Positions 16,494-26,029 are shown, counted from the first letter of the stretch. The stretch is DNA of 64,000 bases from Leifsonia shinshuensis (GCF_014217625.1 NZ_CP043641.1:2294001-2358000), one strand, 5' to 3'. Numbers and translations: made by a program. The notes: generated by a model not told the origin, from the sequence alone.

Positions 16494-17398
16494 CGGCTGC
16501 CGCGCCTCTGGAGCCCGGGGTGTGGGCCGTCGTGGCGACCCCGTTCGCCGGGCCGGACCAGCACCTCGACCTCCCGAGCCTCACCCGGCTCGTCCAGTTC
16601 TACGAGACGTGCGGGACGACCGGCCTCACCGTGCTCGGAGTGTTCGGCGAAGCATCTTCGCTCAATTCGGAGGAGCGCGCGACGGTGCTGCGCTCCGTCG
16701 CCGCCACGACGCGGCTGCCGATGGTGGTCGGCGTGAGCGCGCTCGCGACGGCGCCCGCGATCGCGGAGATCAGGGCCGCTCGGAGCGCAGCGGGCGGCCG
16801 GTTCCGTGCGGCGATGGTGCAGATCAACAGCGGCTCCCCCCGGGTCGTCATCGAGCATCTCCAGGCGATCCACGCCGAGACGGGCGCACCGGTCGTGCTG
16901 CAGGACTATCCCGTGGCGAGCCACGTCACCGTCTCCACCGACAGCGTGATCGAGATCGTCGAAGCGTGCCCGTTCGTCTGCGCGGTGAAGGCCGAGGCGC
17001 CGCCGACGGCAGCGGCCATCGCCCGGATCGTCGACCGCGTCGGCGTCTCGGTGTTCGGAGGGCTCGGCGGGCAGAGTCTGCTCGACGAGCTCGCCGCGGG
17101 CGCCGCGGGCGCGATGACCGGATTCTCCTTTCCCGAGGCCCTCATCGCCTGCGTGCGCGCGTGGCGGGCCGGCGACGGGGACGGCGCCAGGGAGGCGTTC
17201 ATCCCCTACCTCCCTCTCGTCAACTACGAACAGCAGCCTCGGGTGGCGCTCGCCCTCCGCAAGGACCTGCTGGCGCGCCGAGGCCTCATCGACGAAGGCG
17301 CCACGCGCCCGCCCGCCGCGTCGTTCCCCGAGCAGCTGCGCGAGATCGCGGCGGATCACCTCCGTCGCGCCGAGCGCATCGGGGAAGCGGGGCACTAG
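16490..17398 (+). CDS. Dihydrodipicolinate synthase (DapA)-family aldolase/dehydratase
   Basis: TIM-barrel class I aldolase-type enzyme of 302 residues. The Schiff-base Lys is Lys167 (CAVKAEAPP) and the catalytic Tyr is Tyr140 (LQDYPV). The GVFGEASSLNSEER segment (residues 50-63) corresponds to the family pyruvate/carboxylate-binding loop. It overlaps the hydratase stop by four bases. It is probably not lysine biosynthesis, given the context. Together with the downstream aldehyde dehydrogenase it recalls the ketodeoxyglucarate-dehydratase/ketoglutarate-semialdehyde route, but this is only one possibility. Confidence 0.88.
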   Translation: MTAAAPLEPGVWAVVATPFAGPDQHLDLPSLTRLVQFYETCGTTGLTVLGVFGEASSLNSEERATVLRSVAATTRLPMVVGVSALATAPAIAEIRAARSAAGGRFRAAMVQINSGSPRVVIEHLQAIHAETGAPVVLQDYPVASHVTVSTDSVIEIVEACPFVCAVKAEAPPTAAAIARIVDRVGVSVFGGLGGQSLLDELAAGAAGAMTGFSFPEALIACVRAWRAGDGDGAREAFIPYLPLVNYEQQPRVALALRKDLLARRGLIDEGATRPPAASFPEQLREIAADHLRRAERIGEAGH

Positions 17399-18171
17399 TG
17401 GACCTCGGAGTGCAGGGGCGCACCGCCTTCGTCGCCGCGTCCACCGCCGGTCTCGGACGTGCCGTCGCCCAGTCGCTCGGGCGGGAGGGCGCGAACGTCG
17501 TCGTCACCGGACGCAGGCTCGCCCTGGCCCGGGAGATCGCCGGATCGCTCCCGTCGGCGATCGGTGTCGAACTGGACGTCACGAATGCGGCGTCCCGCGC
17601 TGCGGCGATCGCCGCGACCGAGGCCGCGTTCGGCCCGGTCGACATCCTCGTCCTCAACGGCCCCGGCCCGCGCCCGTCGACGGCCGCCGGGCTGAGCGCG
17701 GACGACCTGACCGACGCCTTCGACCGACTCGTCTCCCCCGGTCACGACTTCATCGCGCGGACGCTTCCCGGCATGCGCGATCGCGGCTGGGGGCGCGTCC
17801 TCGCGGTGGGATCCAGCGGGGTCGTCGCGCCACTCCCCGACCTCGCCGCCTCCAACCTGGGCAGAGCGGCACTGGCCGGATACCTGAAGACCCTCGCGAA
17901 CGAGGTCGCCGGCGACGGCGTCACGGTGAACATGCTGCTTCCCGGGCGGATCGCCACCGACCGGGTGGCCGGGCTCGACGCCGCCCAGGCAGCACGGGAG
18001 GGCATCGACGCAGCCGAGGCAGAACGGCGCTCGCGCTCCACCATCCCGGTCGGGCGCTACGGCACCCCGGAGGAGTTCGGCGACACCGCCGCGTTCCTCT
18101 GCAGCACCCGGGCCAGTTACATCACCGGCGTGGCCGTGCGCTGCGACGGCGGCCTCGTGCGCACTCAGTAA
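17398..18171 (+). CDS. SDR-family oxidoreductase lacking the canonical catalytic tyrosine
   Basis: Protein of 257 residues with an SDR fold: N-terminal AASTAGLGRAVAQSLG, an LDVTNAA acidic patch, LNGPGP in place of NNAG, and a C-terminal ITGVAVRCDGG. The Ser of the active site is present (AVGSSGV), but the YxxxK region reads ASNLGRAALAGYLK, so Tyr and Lys are not at their usual spacing. This subgroup recurs in bacteria and its activity is unclear. The start GTG overlaps the preceding TAG by one base. It is part of the catabolic operon. Confidence 0.85.
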   Translation: MDLGVQGRTAFVAASTAGLGRAVAQSLGREGANVVVTGRRLALAREIAGSLPSAIGVELDVTNAASRAAAIAATEAAFGPVDILVLNGPGPRPSTAAGLSADDLTDAFDRLVSPGHDFIARTLPGMRDRGWGRVLAVGSSGVVAPLPDLAASNLGRAALAGYLKTLANEVAGDGVTVNMLLPGRIATDRVAGLDAAQAAREGIDAAEAERRSRSTIPVGRYGTPEEFGDTAAFLCSTRASYITGVAVRCDGGLVRTQ

Positions 18172-18193
18172 GTCTCATCGGAAGGACCAGCAG

Positions 18194-19630
18194 ATGTCAT
18201 CGACAGCAATCGCACAGCACCTCATCGACGGGGAGTTCACGGGCGAACCGGTGAAGGAACGCCGTAACCCCGCGCGACCGGACGAGGTCGCCGTCGTCTC
18301 GGCGTCGGGCACCCGCGCAGACGCCGAGGCGGCGATCGCCGCGGCCGAAGCAGCCCAGCCCGCGTGGGCGGCCGTGCCCGCTCCGGCCCGGGGCGCCATC
18401 CTGATGCGTGCCGCCGAGCTGCTCCGCTCGCGTGCCGCCGAAGTGGCGGCCGACCTGGTCCGGGAGGAGGGGAAGACGATCGCGGAGGCCTCGGGCGAGG
18501 TCGGTCGCGCCGTCGGCGTACTGCAGTTCTTCGGGTCCCTCGGCTGGGCGGCGACAGGGACGACGTACGAGAGCGCGCTGCCGGGAACGACCATCTCGAC
18601 GCGGCGCCGGCCGCTGGGCGTGGTCGGACTCATCACCCCGTGGAACTTCCCCATCGCCATCCCGGCCTGGAAGACGGCGCCCGCCCTCCTCTCCGGCAAT
18701 GCCGTCGTGCTCAAGCCCTCGGAGCTCACACCGATGTCGGCGCGTCATCTCGCCGCCGCGCTCCACGAGGCAGGGCTGCCGGCCGGTGTGCTCAATGTGG
18801 TGCAGGGCAGCGGCCGCACCGTCGGCGAGACGCTCGCACAGGACGACCGGATCGCGGCGCTCTCCTTCACCGGTTCGACTGCGGTCGGGCGGCAGATCGG
18901 GCGCGTCGTGAACGAGCGCGGCGGCCGCAGCCAGCTGGAGATGGGCGGCAAGAACGGCGTCCTCGTCCTGGACGACGCCGACCCACGCCGCGCTGCGCAG
19001 GTCGTGGCCTCCGGCGGCTTCGGACTCACCGGCCAGGCGTGCACCGCCACATCGCGCGTGTACGTGACGCCCGGCATCCGCGCCGCGTTCCTCGAAGAGC
19101 TCGCCGCCATCGCGGCGACCTACGCCCCCGGCGACGGCCTGGACCCGGCCACGGCCATGGGGGTCGTGGCGAGCGACGCGCAGCTGGAGCGGGACATCTC
19201 CGCCGTCCGGAACGCGGTCGACAGCGGGGCGACCCTGCTCCATGGACGCCCCGAAAGCGACGGGCTCCACTTCCAACCGGTCATCGCCGTCGACGTCGAG
19301 CACGCGTCCCCGCTCGCCGCAGAGGAGATCTTCGGCCCGATCGTCGCGGTGATGGAGGTGCCGGACTATGAAGCGGGACTCGCCGCCATCAACGACTCCG
19401 CGTACGGGCTGACGGCGGGAATCTGCACCACGAGCCTCTCCCGTGCGTCGGACTTCGCCGAGAACGCGCACGCCGGTGTGATCAAGGTGAACCGGGCCAC
19501 CGCGGGGCTCGACCTGCACGTGCCGTTCGGAGGCGTCAAGGACTCGTCGTCCGGGACGTTCCGCGAGCAGGGCCACACCGCCACGCAGTTCTACACCTGG
19601 GAGAAGACGGTCTACCTCGGCGCCGAGTGA
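18194..19630 (+). CDS. NAD(P)-dependent aldehyde dehydrogenase
   Basis: Cytosolic enzyme of 478 residues that oxidises an aldehyde to the acid. Catalytic residues are Asn151 (PWNFP), Glu249 (LEMGGKN) and Cys283 (TGQACTA); the NAD-binding FTGSTAVG is at residues 225-232. The C-terminus ([20 protein letters not shown]) resembles ketoglutarate-semialdehyde and succinate-semialdehyde dehydrogenases. GAAGGA lies upstream of the ATG. It is the last gene of the catabolic operon. The following 114 bases to 19744 hold no gene and no clear terminator. Confidence 0.92.
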   Translation: MSSTAIAQHLIDGEFTGEPVKERRNPARPDEVAVVSASGTRADAEAAIAAAEAAQPAWAAVPAPARGAILMRAAELLRSRAAEVAADLVREEGKTIAEASGEVGRAVGVLQFFGSLGWAATGTTYESALPGTTISTRRRPLGVVGLITPWNFPIAIPAWKTAPALLSGNAVVLKPSELTPMSARHLAAALHEAGLPAGVLNVVQGSGRTVGETLAQDDRIAALSFTGSTAVGRQIGRVVNERGGRSQLEMGGKNGVLVLDDADPRRAAQVVASGGFGLTGQACTATSRVYVTPGIRAAFLEELAAIAATYAPGDGLDPATAMGVVASDAQLERDISAVRNAVDSGATLLHGRPESDGLHFQPVIAVDVEHASPLAAEEIFGPIVAVMEVPDYEAGLAAINDSAYGLTAGICTTSLSRASDFAENAHAGVIKVNRATAGLDLHVPFGGVKDSSSGTFREQGHTATQFYTWEKTVYLGAE

Positions 19631-19744
19631 CGCACGAGCGCGTCAGGTCCGGTCAGACGCCCCCGAGCCGACCGACCCCCGTGCTCCATACGCCGCCGTC
19701 CGTCCCCTCATCGACGGGACGAATGTCCACGTTCCGCCGCCGGT

Positions 19745-21421
19745 TCAGCCCTTCCCGGACAATCTCGTCAGGATCTGGACCAGGCTCGGTTTGATTCCCA
19801 CCGGCAGCGCATAGGGGTCACTGGCCGATGGCCAACCGGTGAAGGAGTCGATGCGCCGGATGCCTGTCACGGCGCCGAAGCCGAGCGGGACGACCGGCAC
19901 GTCGTCGACGAGGATCTCCTCGATCCCGTCGAGCGCCTTCGTGTAGCCTGCTGACCCTGTCGGGGAAGCCGCCATCGCCTGCAGGAGCGTGCCGGCGGCC
20001 GGATTGCTGTACCGCTCCCAGTTCCGGATCGCGTTCCCGCCGACCGGAGCGACGGGCTGGATCACCAGGCTGGTGAGACCGTCGTAGACGGAGCCCGTGC
20101 CTCCCGAGGCGCGCATCGTCAACTGGAAGTTGCCCGACGCCAGGTCCTGCCGCCAGGCCACGACGGACTCCGTCTTCGGTGTGACCTTGATCCCGGCGGG
20201 CTTGAGCTCGCTCGTGATCAGCGTCGCCGTCCGCGTCCAGTCGCCGTAGGCCGCACTCGCCGGCACGGTCAAGGTGATGGCGAGCGGAGCCCCCTGCGGC
20301 GAGGTGAAGTACCCATCGGCCCCCTGCTTGTATCCGGCGGCCTTCAGAGTGGACTTCGCCGCGGCAGCGCTTCCTTTGCCGAACGTCAGGTTCTTGTACT
20401 TCGAGGCGATGAGGTTCGGCGATCCGTCGAGACCGGTCTGGTTCTTCGTCGGTGTCGCGCCCGGCCCGAGCGAGGCGCTCGCGATCGCGGACCGGTTCAG
20501 GGCCTGGCTGATCGCCTTCCGGACGGCGACGTCGGCTGTCGGCCCTGCGGCGTTGTTCGGGAACAGATAGATTCCGACGCCGGTGTTGACGGTGTAGCTG
20601 TCGAGGGTCTTCGGGGACGTCGAGGTGATCGCCGCGGGATCGGAGCTCGCCGTCGTGATCCAGTCCACCTGCTTGCCCTCGACGGCAGCGTCCATGCTGC
20701 TCTCCGAGTCGAACGACAGGTACTGGACGGATGGGATCTTCGGCGAGCCCTTCTGCCAGTAGTGCGTGTTCTTCTGCAACGTGATCGCTTGCGGGGTGAA
20801 GGTCTTCAGCGCATACGGGCCCGTACCGATCGGCGAGGTGTTGGCGAACGTCACCGGGTCCGCCACCGTGGACCATTGCGCCTTCTGCACCGGCGCCGTC
20901 AGGAACCAGAGCGTCTGGAACGCGGGCCGGGTGAAATCGACCTCGACGGTCGTCGGGTCGGTCGCGGTCGCGGACTTGATCGGCAGACCGTAGAAGTTCA
21001 GCGCCTTGTCCTGGCCGATGAGACCGAACGTGAAAGCCACGTCGTCCGCGCTGAACGCTGTGCCGTCGGACCACTTCACCCCCGACCGCAATTCGATCGA
21101 CAGCTTCGTCCCGTCGCTGTTCCACGTGCCCTTCTTCGCGAGCCACGGGGCCTCCGTGGACTTCGCGTAGTCGACGACCATCAGCGGCTCGTAGATCGCA
21201 GACATCGAGTATCCGCTTGCGCTCTGGGTCGCCTGGAGGAAGGGGTTGAACTGGTCCGTGAACGGTCCGGACGCGGTGGCGGCCATCCGCAGAGTGGTCG
21301 GGCCCTGCGGATCCGAGCTCGGCGGCGTGCTGCCTGTGTTCGTACAGGCGGCCAGGGCCGAGGCCAGAATCACGCCGACGGCGACCGCCGCCGCTCGGGA
21401 CATGCGCGACTTCACTGTCAT
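19745..21421 (-). CDS. Peptide/opine/nickel-type ABC substrate-binding lipoprotein (DppA family), copy 1
   Basis: Extracellular family 5 binding protein of 558 residues. It has a lipoprotein signal with lipobox ALAAC (Cys26), the family signature VKWSDGTAFSADDVAFTF (residues about 115-132) and GTGPYALK. The open frame extends upstream, but the ATG at 21421 has GGAG six bases before it and starts a good signal peptide. It is very similar (about three residues in four by eye over the first 250) to the protein at 45488-47158. No permease is adjacent; the only Dpp-type transporter in the window is at 35.8-39.9 kb. A copy of the 17-bp element lies upstream. Confidence 0.92.
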   Translation of the reverse strand: MTVKSRMSRAAAVAVGVILASALAACTNTGSTPPSSDPQGPTTLRMAATASGPFTDQFNPFLQATQSASGYSMSAIYEPLMVVDYAKSTEAPWLAKKGTWNSDGTKLSIELRSGVKWSDGTAFSADDVAFTFGLIGQDKALNFYGLPIKSATATDPTTVEVDFTRPAFQTLWFLTAPVQKAQWSTVADPVTFANTSPIGTGPYALKTFTPQAITLQKNTHYWQKGSPKIPSVQYLSFDSESSMDAAVEGKQVDWITTASSDPAAITSTSPKTLDSYTVNTGVGIYLFPNNAAGPTADVAVRKAISQALNRSAIASASLGPGATPTKNQTGLDGSPNLIASKYKNLTFGKGSAAAAKSTLKAAGYKQGADGYFTSPQGAPLAITLTVPASAAYGDWTRTATLITSELKPAGIKVTPKTESVVAWRQDLASGNFQLTMRASGGTGSVYDGLTSLVIQPVAPVGGNAIRNWERYSNPAAGTLLQAMAASPTGSAGYTKALDGIEEILVDDVPVVPLGFGAVTGIRRIDSFTGWPSASDPYALPVGIKPSLVQILTRLSGKG

Positions 21422-21523
21422 TGCAACTCCATCGTGGCTAGGCGTCGACGGCGCCGCCTCGGAAGTCGACGAGGCCGTTGAGCGCGGAATCAAACGTCCA
21501 CCAGGGATCGCTTGTGCGGAAAG

Positions 21524-21540
21524 TATCAGTCGTTTGATCT
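21524..21540 (-). promoter_or_regulatory. 17-bp regulon element, site 1
   Basis: Plus strand TATCAGTCGTTTGATCT; reading toward the binding-protein gene, AGATCAAACGACTGATA. It matches the shared consensus AAATCAAACAGCTGATA at most positions. It lies about 110 bases upstream of the minus-strand start and about 60 upstream of the divergent monooxygenase. Confidence 0.65.
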
Positions 21541-21598
21541 GGAAGTGTCAATCGATACAAAGCGATCGAAACGATCATTGCCGCAATTGACTGGAGCC

Positions 21599-22750
21599 AT
21601 GCACGCTCTGCATCGAACTTTCACCCGATGGGCTGCCGCGATGGATGATGATCGGTTCGTGATGCGTGAAAGCAACCGGCTCTCGCTGTCGGTACTCGAC
21701 CTCGTGCCCGTCCGAGGGGGTCAGACGAGCGCTCAGGCATTCGCAGCATCGCTCCAGCTGGTGAGCACCGCCGAAGCGGCCGGCTTCACACGGTACTGGT
21801 TCGCCGAGCACCACAACCTGCCCGCGGTCGCGTCGACCTCGCCGGCGGTGCTCGTGGCCGCCTCGGCCGGACGCACGCGCCGGATCCGGCTCGGATCCGG
21901 CGGTGTCATGCTGCCCAACCACTCCCCGCTGATCGTGGCCGAGCAGTTCGCGACCCTGGAGGCCCTCGCACCCGGGCGCATCGATCTCGGTCTCGGTCGG
22001 GCCCCGGGCAGCGATCCGGTGATCAGCCAGCTCCTCCGGATGTCGGGCACGTCCAGCGATGTCGAGGAGTTCCCGGACCACGTGCGCGACATCGTGCGGC
22101 TCATGACGCGAGACGGCATCACGCTCGACCTGGTGCGCCCGTCGTCCCGCACCGGCAGCAGCAGCTACGAGGTCCGCGCGACGCCCTCGGCCACGACCGC
22201 TCCAGAGGTCTGGCTGCTCGGCTCGAGCGACCGTTCGGCGCGGCTGGCCGCTGCCTTCGGCCTGCCGTTCGTGTTCGCGAACCACCTCTCCGGGAACGGA
22301 TCGGAGTCGGCCCTCGATCTGTACCGGACGCACTTCCGACCCACGGCGACGCAACCGCACCCGCGGACGTTCGCGACGGCGAACGTCATTGCGGCGACCA
22401 CGGCGACCGAGGCCGAGGAGCGTGCCCTCCCCGAGTTGCATGCGATCGCGCGGCTACGCCTCAACCTGCCCCTCACGCCCCTGGAGTCCGTCGAGCAGGC
22501 CACGGAGTCCGCCTCCGAGTTCGACGAGCACGCCGGCCGGATCATGTCCGAGGCGCGAGCGACCTGGTTCATCGGAACCGGCGAGACCGTGTCGGCCGGA
22601 CTGCGGGCGTTCGCCGCTCGCCTCGGCGTGGACGAAGTGATGATCTCGCCCGTGGCCGGCGCCTACCGGGATGAGCGACCGACGGAGGCACCCGGCCGCG
22701 TTCGGACCCTCGAACTGCTCGGCGCGCCGCTCAGCCGGGAACCTGACTGA
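21599..22750 (+). CDS. LLM-class flavin-dependent monooxygenase (YhbW-like)
   Basis: Bacterial-luciferase-like TIM-barrel protein; conserved homology starts near 21665 (LSLSVLDLVPVRGG) and runs about 360 residues. Motifs include GFTRYWFAEHHNLP, SPAVLVAASAGRT, LGSGGVMLPNHSPL and ALAPGRIDLGLGRAPGSD. It should use reduced flavin (possibly F420) and O2. The N-terminus is uncertain: the ATG at 21599 has a GGAG, whereas ATGs at 21641 and 21662 fit the family better but lack a ribosome-binding site. It is divergent from the binding-protein gene across the 17-bp element. Relatives include alkanesulfonate and nitrilotriacetate monooxygenases; the substrate is unknown. Confidence 0.88.
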   Translation: MHALHRTFTRWAAAMDDDRFVMRESNRLSLSVLDLVPVRGGQTSAQAFAASLQLVSTAEAAGFTRYWFAEHHNLPAVASTSPAVLVAASAGRTRRIRLGSGGVMLPNHSPLIVAEQFATLEALAPGRIDLGLGRAPGSDPVISQLLRMSGTSSDVEEFPDHVRDIVRLMTRDGITLDLVRPSSRTGSSSYEVRATPSATTAPEVWLLGSSDRSARLAAAFGLPFVFANHLSGNGSESALDLYRTHFRPTATQPHPRTFATANVIAATTATEAEERALPELHAIARLRLNLPLTPLESVEQATESASEFDEHAGRIMSEARATWFIGTGETVSAGLRAFAARLGVDEVMISPVAGAYRDERPTEAPGRVRTLELLGAPLSREPD

Positions 22751-22793
22751 GCGGCGCGCGGACGGAGGAATCGGAATCCGCGCTGGGCCGCGG

Positions 22794-23789
22794 CTAGCTC
22801 TCCGTGCCGATCAACTCGCCTGGATGCGTCAGGGCGCCGTACTGCTCGGCAGCCACCTCCGGGGGAAGCGGGTGGTAATCCGTCGAGCCGATGAGCGCCT
22901 GGCCTTCGGGTGAGAGCGCGAAGCGCATGAAGGCCAGGAGGCTGCCGCTCATCGGTGCGGCATCGCCGACGACGGTGTCCGGCGCGACGTAGATGTACCC
23001 GAAACGCGTCAACGGGTACGACAGGTCGGCCACCGTCTGCTGGGTCAGCGGGACGAACGGCCCTCCGTCGGACAGCGGAACCGCGCGCACTCCGGGCCGG
23101 GCGTAGCCGAGGCTCGCGTATCCGATGCCGAACCGATCGTCGGCCAGGGCCGAGACCAGGTCGCCGGCGTCGGGATACTCGCGCGTCCGCGGGTTCACGG
23201 TGTCCGCGCCGCCCATGACCCTCCGCTGGAAGAAGCTCACGCCGCCGGGATGCAGCGCGGGCGGCGTGTACGGGACGATCGCGGCGTCCGCCCACGCACC
23301 GGTCAGGCCCAGCTCGCCCCAGCGCCGGATGTTCCCCTCGGGACCCCGGGCGGAGCCCTCGACCCACGCGATCCTGCCGCCCCAGCCCCCGGAGCGCTGG
23401 TCGCCGAAGATCCCGTCGAGCTCGGGCAGGCTCAGGCCGGCGATCGGATTGTCCTCGTGCACGTAGACGGCGAGCGCCGCGGACTTGCCGATCGCGGCAT
23501 GACTCCCGATCGCCACCGGGATCTCCTTCGACATGAACTGCGACCGGCGGATGATGCCGTACTCCTCGTACGTCGAGGACTGCCGTGCGCTCAGCGCGAG
23601 GTCCGCGGTGTCCGCCTGCAGCGTGAACTGCGCAGTGGACGTGCCCTGCAGGTCCAGTGCGAAGTGGACGTCGGGCTGACGTCGCTGGAACTCGGGGATC
23701 CAGACGTCCATCAGCTCCCGCATGTTCGGCGATCCGCTCACGCGGAGCACATCGAACGGGAGCGTCTCGTTCTCTTCGATGAGTGTCAT
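22794..23789 (-). CDS. PstS-like binding-protein-fold protein without signal peptide (a)
   Basis: Protein of 331 residues with the two-lobed PstS/phosphate-binding-protein fold. Family stretches are NPIAGLSLPELDGIFG, RRWGELGLTGAWADA and, near the end, LAFMRFALSPEGQALIG. The N-terminus is polar and lacks any hydrophobic segment or lipobox, so the protein should stay in the cytoplasm, unlike transporter-associated PstS. A GTG at 23801 is possible, but the ATG at 23789 is better spaced from GAGAGG. It is the third gene of an operon with a second PstS-like and an NMT1-like protein. No PstABC genes are nearby. Role unknown; ligand probably an oxyanion or phosphonate. Confidence 0.82.
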   Translation of the reverse strand: MTLIEENETLPFDVLRVSGSPNMRELMDVWIPEFQRRQPDVHFALDLQGTSTAQFTLQADTADLALSARQSSTYEEYGIIRRSQFMSKEIPVAIGSHAAIGKSAALAVYVHEDNPIAGLSLPELDGIFGDQRSGGWGGRIAWVEGSARGPEGNIRRWGELGLTGAWADAAIVPYTPPALHPGGVSFFQRRVMGGADTVNPRTREYPDAGDLVSALADDRFGIGYASLGYARPGVRAVPLSDGGPFVPLTQQTVADLSYPLTRFGYIYVAPDTVVGDAAPMSGSLLAFMRFALSPEGQALIGSTDYHPLPPEVAAEQYGALTHPGELIGTES

Positions 23790-23819
23790 CTTCTCTTGCA
23801 CCTCTCTCGTCGTGAATCC

Positions 23820-24890
23820 TCAGTCCAGCGCCGCGATCTGGCGGCGCGACTCCTCCGCGTTGAGCGGCGTCAGGCGGTCCTGCTCCGCGAGGATCTGCTG
23901 ACCCTGGCGGCTCAGCACGAACCGCAGGAACTCCTTCAAGCGGTCCGACAGCCCCTCCGGCGGCTTGTCGAGGTAGATGTACGCGTTGTTCGTCAGGGGG
24001 TAGCTCCGATCGAACAGCGTCTGGCGCGAGGCGGAGACGAACGGCCCCTCGGCCGTCGCCGCGATCGGCAGCACTTTCAGGTCCGGATACTTCTTGACGA
24101 CTTTCGGGAGGTTGAACCCGATCGCGTACTTGTCGTTCAGGACGGCCTCGACCATCTCGTCGTCCGCGACCTTCTTCAGGCCTCCGCGCACCTTCTCCAC
24201 CATCTCGGGGTTCCACTTCCCGCCGCCCTTGAACGCGACCTGCTGGATCAGGTGCGACCAGCCGCTGAGCGTGGCGTCGAACCCGTACGGACGGATGGGC
24301 GCCTCCGCCCACTCGCCGCCGAGCCCGAGCTGTCCCCAGGTGCGGAGGTCCTTCTCGGGCCCGCGCGCCAGCTCGGTCGACCACTCGTACGCGTCCGTCC
24401 AGCCTCCGGTCCGCTCGGCGCCGAAGATCCCGTCGATCTGATCCAGGGTCAGCCCGGCGAGGGGGTTCTCCTTGTTGACGATGAAGACCGGGGCCGGCTG
24501 GATGCCGCCCTTCTGGTCGAAGGGCCCGCTCAGCCGGATCTCGTGCGGATTGCGGCCGAAGACGTCTCGGAACGCGGTGACGTCCGTTCGCCAGACCGCG
24601 TGACCCAGCGTGCCGATGTCGAACTTCTTGGTCGTCAGGCCGCCGATCCCGCTGGGATTGAAGTAGTTCGCGAACCGGATGCTCGAGTGGATCTTCAGGA
24701 ACGCGTTCTGCCACGCGGTGATCAGGCCCATGAAGTTCTCACCCGCCTGGATGCGGATGACCCCCCACTCGCCCTGGCAGACGTCGTTGTGACAGTGATC
24801 CGTGTCCTCGACCCGCGCGGGCGTGTAGAGAGGAAGGCCGCTGAGGTCGTAATGGCCGCTCACGGGCACTTCTGCGATTTCGTTGCTCAT
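23820..24890 (-). CDS. PstS-like binding-protein-fold protein without signal peptide (b)
   Basis: Protein of 356 residues, paralogue of the preceding one. It shares NPLAGLTLDQIDGIFGAERT, TWGQLGLGGEWAEAPI and EFLRFVLSRQGQQILAEQD. The first 40 residues are polar and include His and Cys (EDTDHCHNDVCQGEW), which could bind metal and is not seen in the paralogues. There is no signal peptide or membrane segment. The ATG follows GGGAGA at five bases. It lies between the NMT1-like gene (upstream, 49-base gap) and PstS-like gene (a). Confidence 0.82.
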   Translation of the reverse strand: MSNEIAEVPVSGHYDLSGLPLYTPARVEDTDHCHNDVCQGEWGVIRIQAGENFMGLITAWQNAFLKIHSSIRFANYFNPSGIGGLTTKKFDIGTLGHAVWRTDVTAFRDVFGRNPHEIRLSGPFDQKGGIQPAPVFIVNKENPLAGLTLDQIDGIFGAERTGGWTDAYEWSTELARGPEKDLRTWGQLGLGGEWAEAPIRPYGFDATLSGWSHLIQQVAFKGGGKWNPEMVEKVRGGLKKVADDEMVEAVLNDKYAIGFNLPKVVKKYPDLKVLPIAATAEGPFVSASRQTLFDRSYPLTNNAYIYLDKPPEGLSDRLKEFLRFVLSRQGQQILAEQDRLTPLNAEESRRQIAALD

Positions 24891-24939
24891 TCATTTCTCC
24901 CTATCCATGTGTGGAACGTGTCGCCGAGCACGCCACAGG

Positions 24940-25926
24940 TCAGCTGTTCGGGGTGCTCACGCTGTCGAGGAACTCGTTCGTGAAGAGCGTTTCCGCGTCG
25001 ACCCGTGTCCCCTGCGCCGCGGCGCGCGCCTGTGCGGCGGCGCTCTCGTCGAACGCAGCGGCCTCGATCGACTCGATGAGGAGCTCGAAGGAGTCCGCCG
25101 AGATCGAATGATCGGACGCCATGGTCCCCCAGCGACTGGCGACGATCGTCGCCGCGGCCTCACGGCTCTTGTCCGGGAAGAACGCCGGCGGGAGAAGGGC
25201 TGCGACCTCGGCCGCTGAGCTGTCCCTCGTGTAGCGCATGGTCCGGAGGAAGACCGTGACCAGCGACTGGACGAGGTCCGGCCGCTCTGATGCGAATCGG
25301 GGATCGACCAGCAGCGACTCCGCCGGATAGCGGGCGCCCAGGACGGCCGCCGCCGCGTCGGCCGTCGTCAGGTCGTACAGGTCGGTCACCAGACCGGTCG
25401 CCCGCACCTGCGACGACACGGGCTCCATGAACGTCAGCACATCGACCGCGTTCCTCTCGAGGGCCGCGGTGAGGATCTCGAGCCGCCCGTCCGAGGGCAG
25501 GGACATCGACTCGTAGCTCCCGCTCGGCAGGCCGGCTCGCACCGCCAGGTAGTTCGTCAGCATGCCCTTCGTGGAGTAGGGGGCGCCGACCGCCGCCGTG
25601 CGGCCAGCGAAGTCCGCTGCGCTGCGGATGTCGTCCTTCACCCTGTTCGCGACCATGATCGAGATCCCTGGCGCATCGTGCAGCGTCATGACGCTCACCT
25701 GCGGGAGCCCGTTGCCGACCCCGAACACCGCGTAGTGCGCCCAGGCGACTCTCGCCGGGAGCACGTGGCCCGCCGCCTCCCACGCTTTGATCTGCGCCTT
25801 GTCGAGGACCTCGACGTCGAGGCCCTCGTCGTCGAAGTAGCCCAGCGCCTGCGCCAGGTAGGGAAGGTACGAGTCCTTCGAACCGAACCTCAGCGTCTGC
25901 GCCTTCTTTTCCGAGATGTCGTTCAT
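24940..25926 (-). CDS. NMT1/SsuA-type binding-protein-fold protein without signal peptide (1)
   Basis: Protein of 328 residues with the NMT1/THI5-like fold of sulfonate, nitrate and pyrimidine binding proteins: SYLPYLAQALGYFDDEGLDV, IMVANRVKDDIRSAADFAGR and STKGMLTNYLAVRAGL. The N-terminus (MNDISEKKAQTLRFGS) has no export signal. It begins an operon with two PstS-like genes and is divergent from the LysR-type gene. It closely resembles the protein at 32784-33776. Cytoplasmic members of this fold are known as pyrimidine-precursor enzymes (THI5/NMT1), so an enzymatic rather than a transport role is possible. Confidence 0.82.
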   Translation of the reverse strand: MNDISEKKAQTLRFGSKDSYLPYLAQALGYFDDEGLDVEVLDKAQIKAWEAAGHVLPARVAWAHYAVFGVGNGLPQVSVMTLHDAPGISIMVANRVKDDIRSAADFAGRTAAVGAPYSTKGMLTNYLAVRAGLPSGSYESMSLPSDGRLEILTAALERNAVDVLTFMEPVSSQVRATGLVTDLYDLTTADAAAAVLGARYPAESLLVDPRFASERPDLVQSLVTVFLRTMRYTRDSSAAEVAALLPPAFFPDKSREAAATIVASRWGTMASDHSISADSFELLIESIEAAAFDESAAAQARAAAQGTRVDAETLFTNEFLDSVSTPNS

Positions 25927-25967
25927 GACCTGCCTTAGAGCTGGAAACGGATTATGCTCCTGACACT

Positions 25968-25984
25968 AAACTGCTGTTGAATAC
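25968..25984 (-). promoter_or_regulatory. 17-bp regulon element, weak site
   Basis: Reading toward the NMT1-like gene, GTATTCAACAGCAGTTT; it keeps the CAACAGC core but only about 11 of 17 consensus positions. It lies 42 bases upstream of the minus-strand start and 46 upstream of the LysR-type start. Confidence 0.35.
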
Positions 25985-26029
25985 GCAAACAAACCAAATT
26001 GCGGTGCAATCGATCCAATGGAGGAATCG

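Noticed and set aside
19631..19744. Terminator or small gene after the aldehyde dehydrogenase
   Set aside because: Only a weak six-base stem and no frame with a ribosome-binding site.
19745..24890. A complete sulfonate (Ssu) or phosphate (Pst) uptake system
   Set aside because: No matching permease or ATPase genes exist, and the SsuA/PstS-like proteins lack signal peptides.
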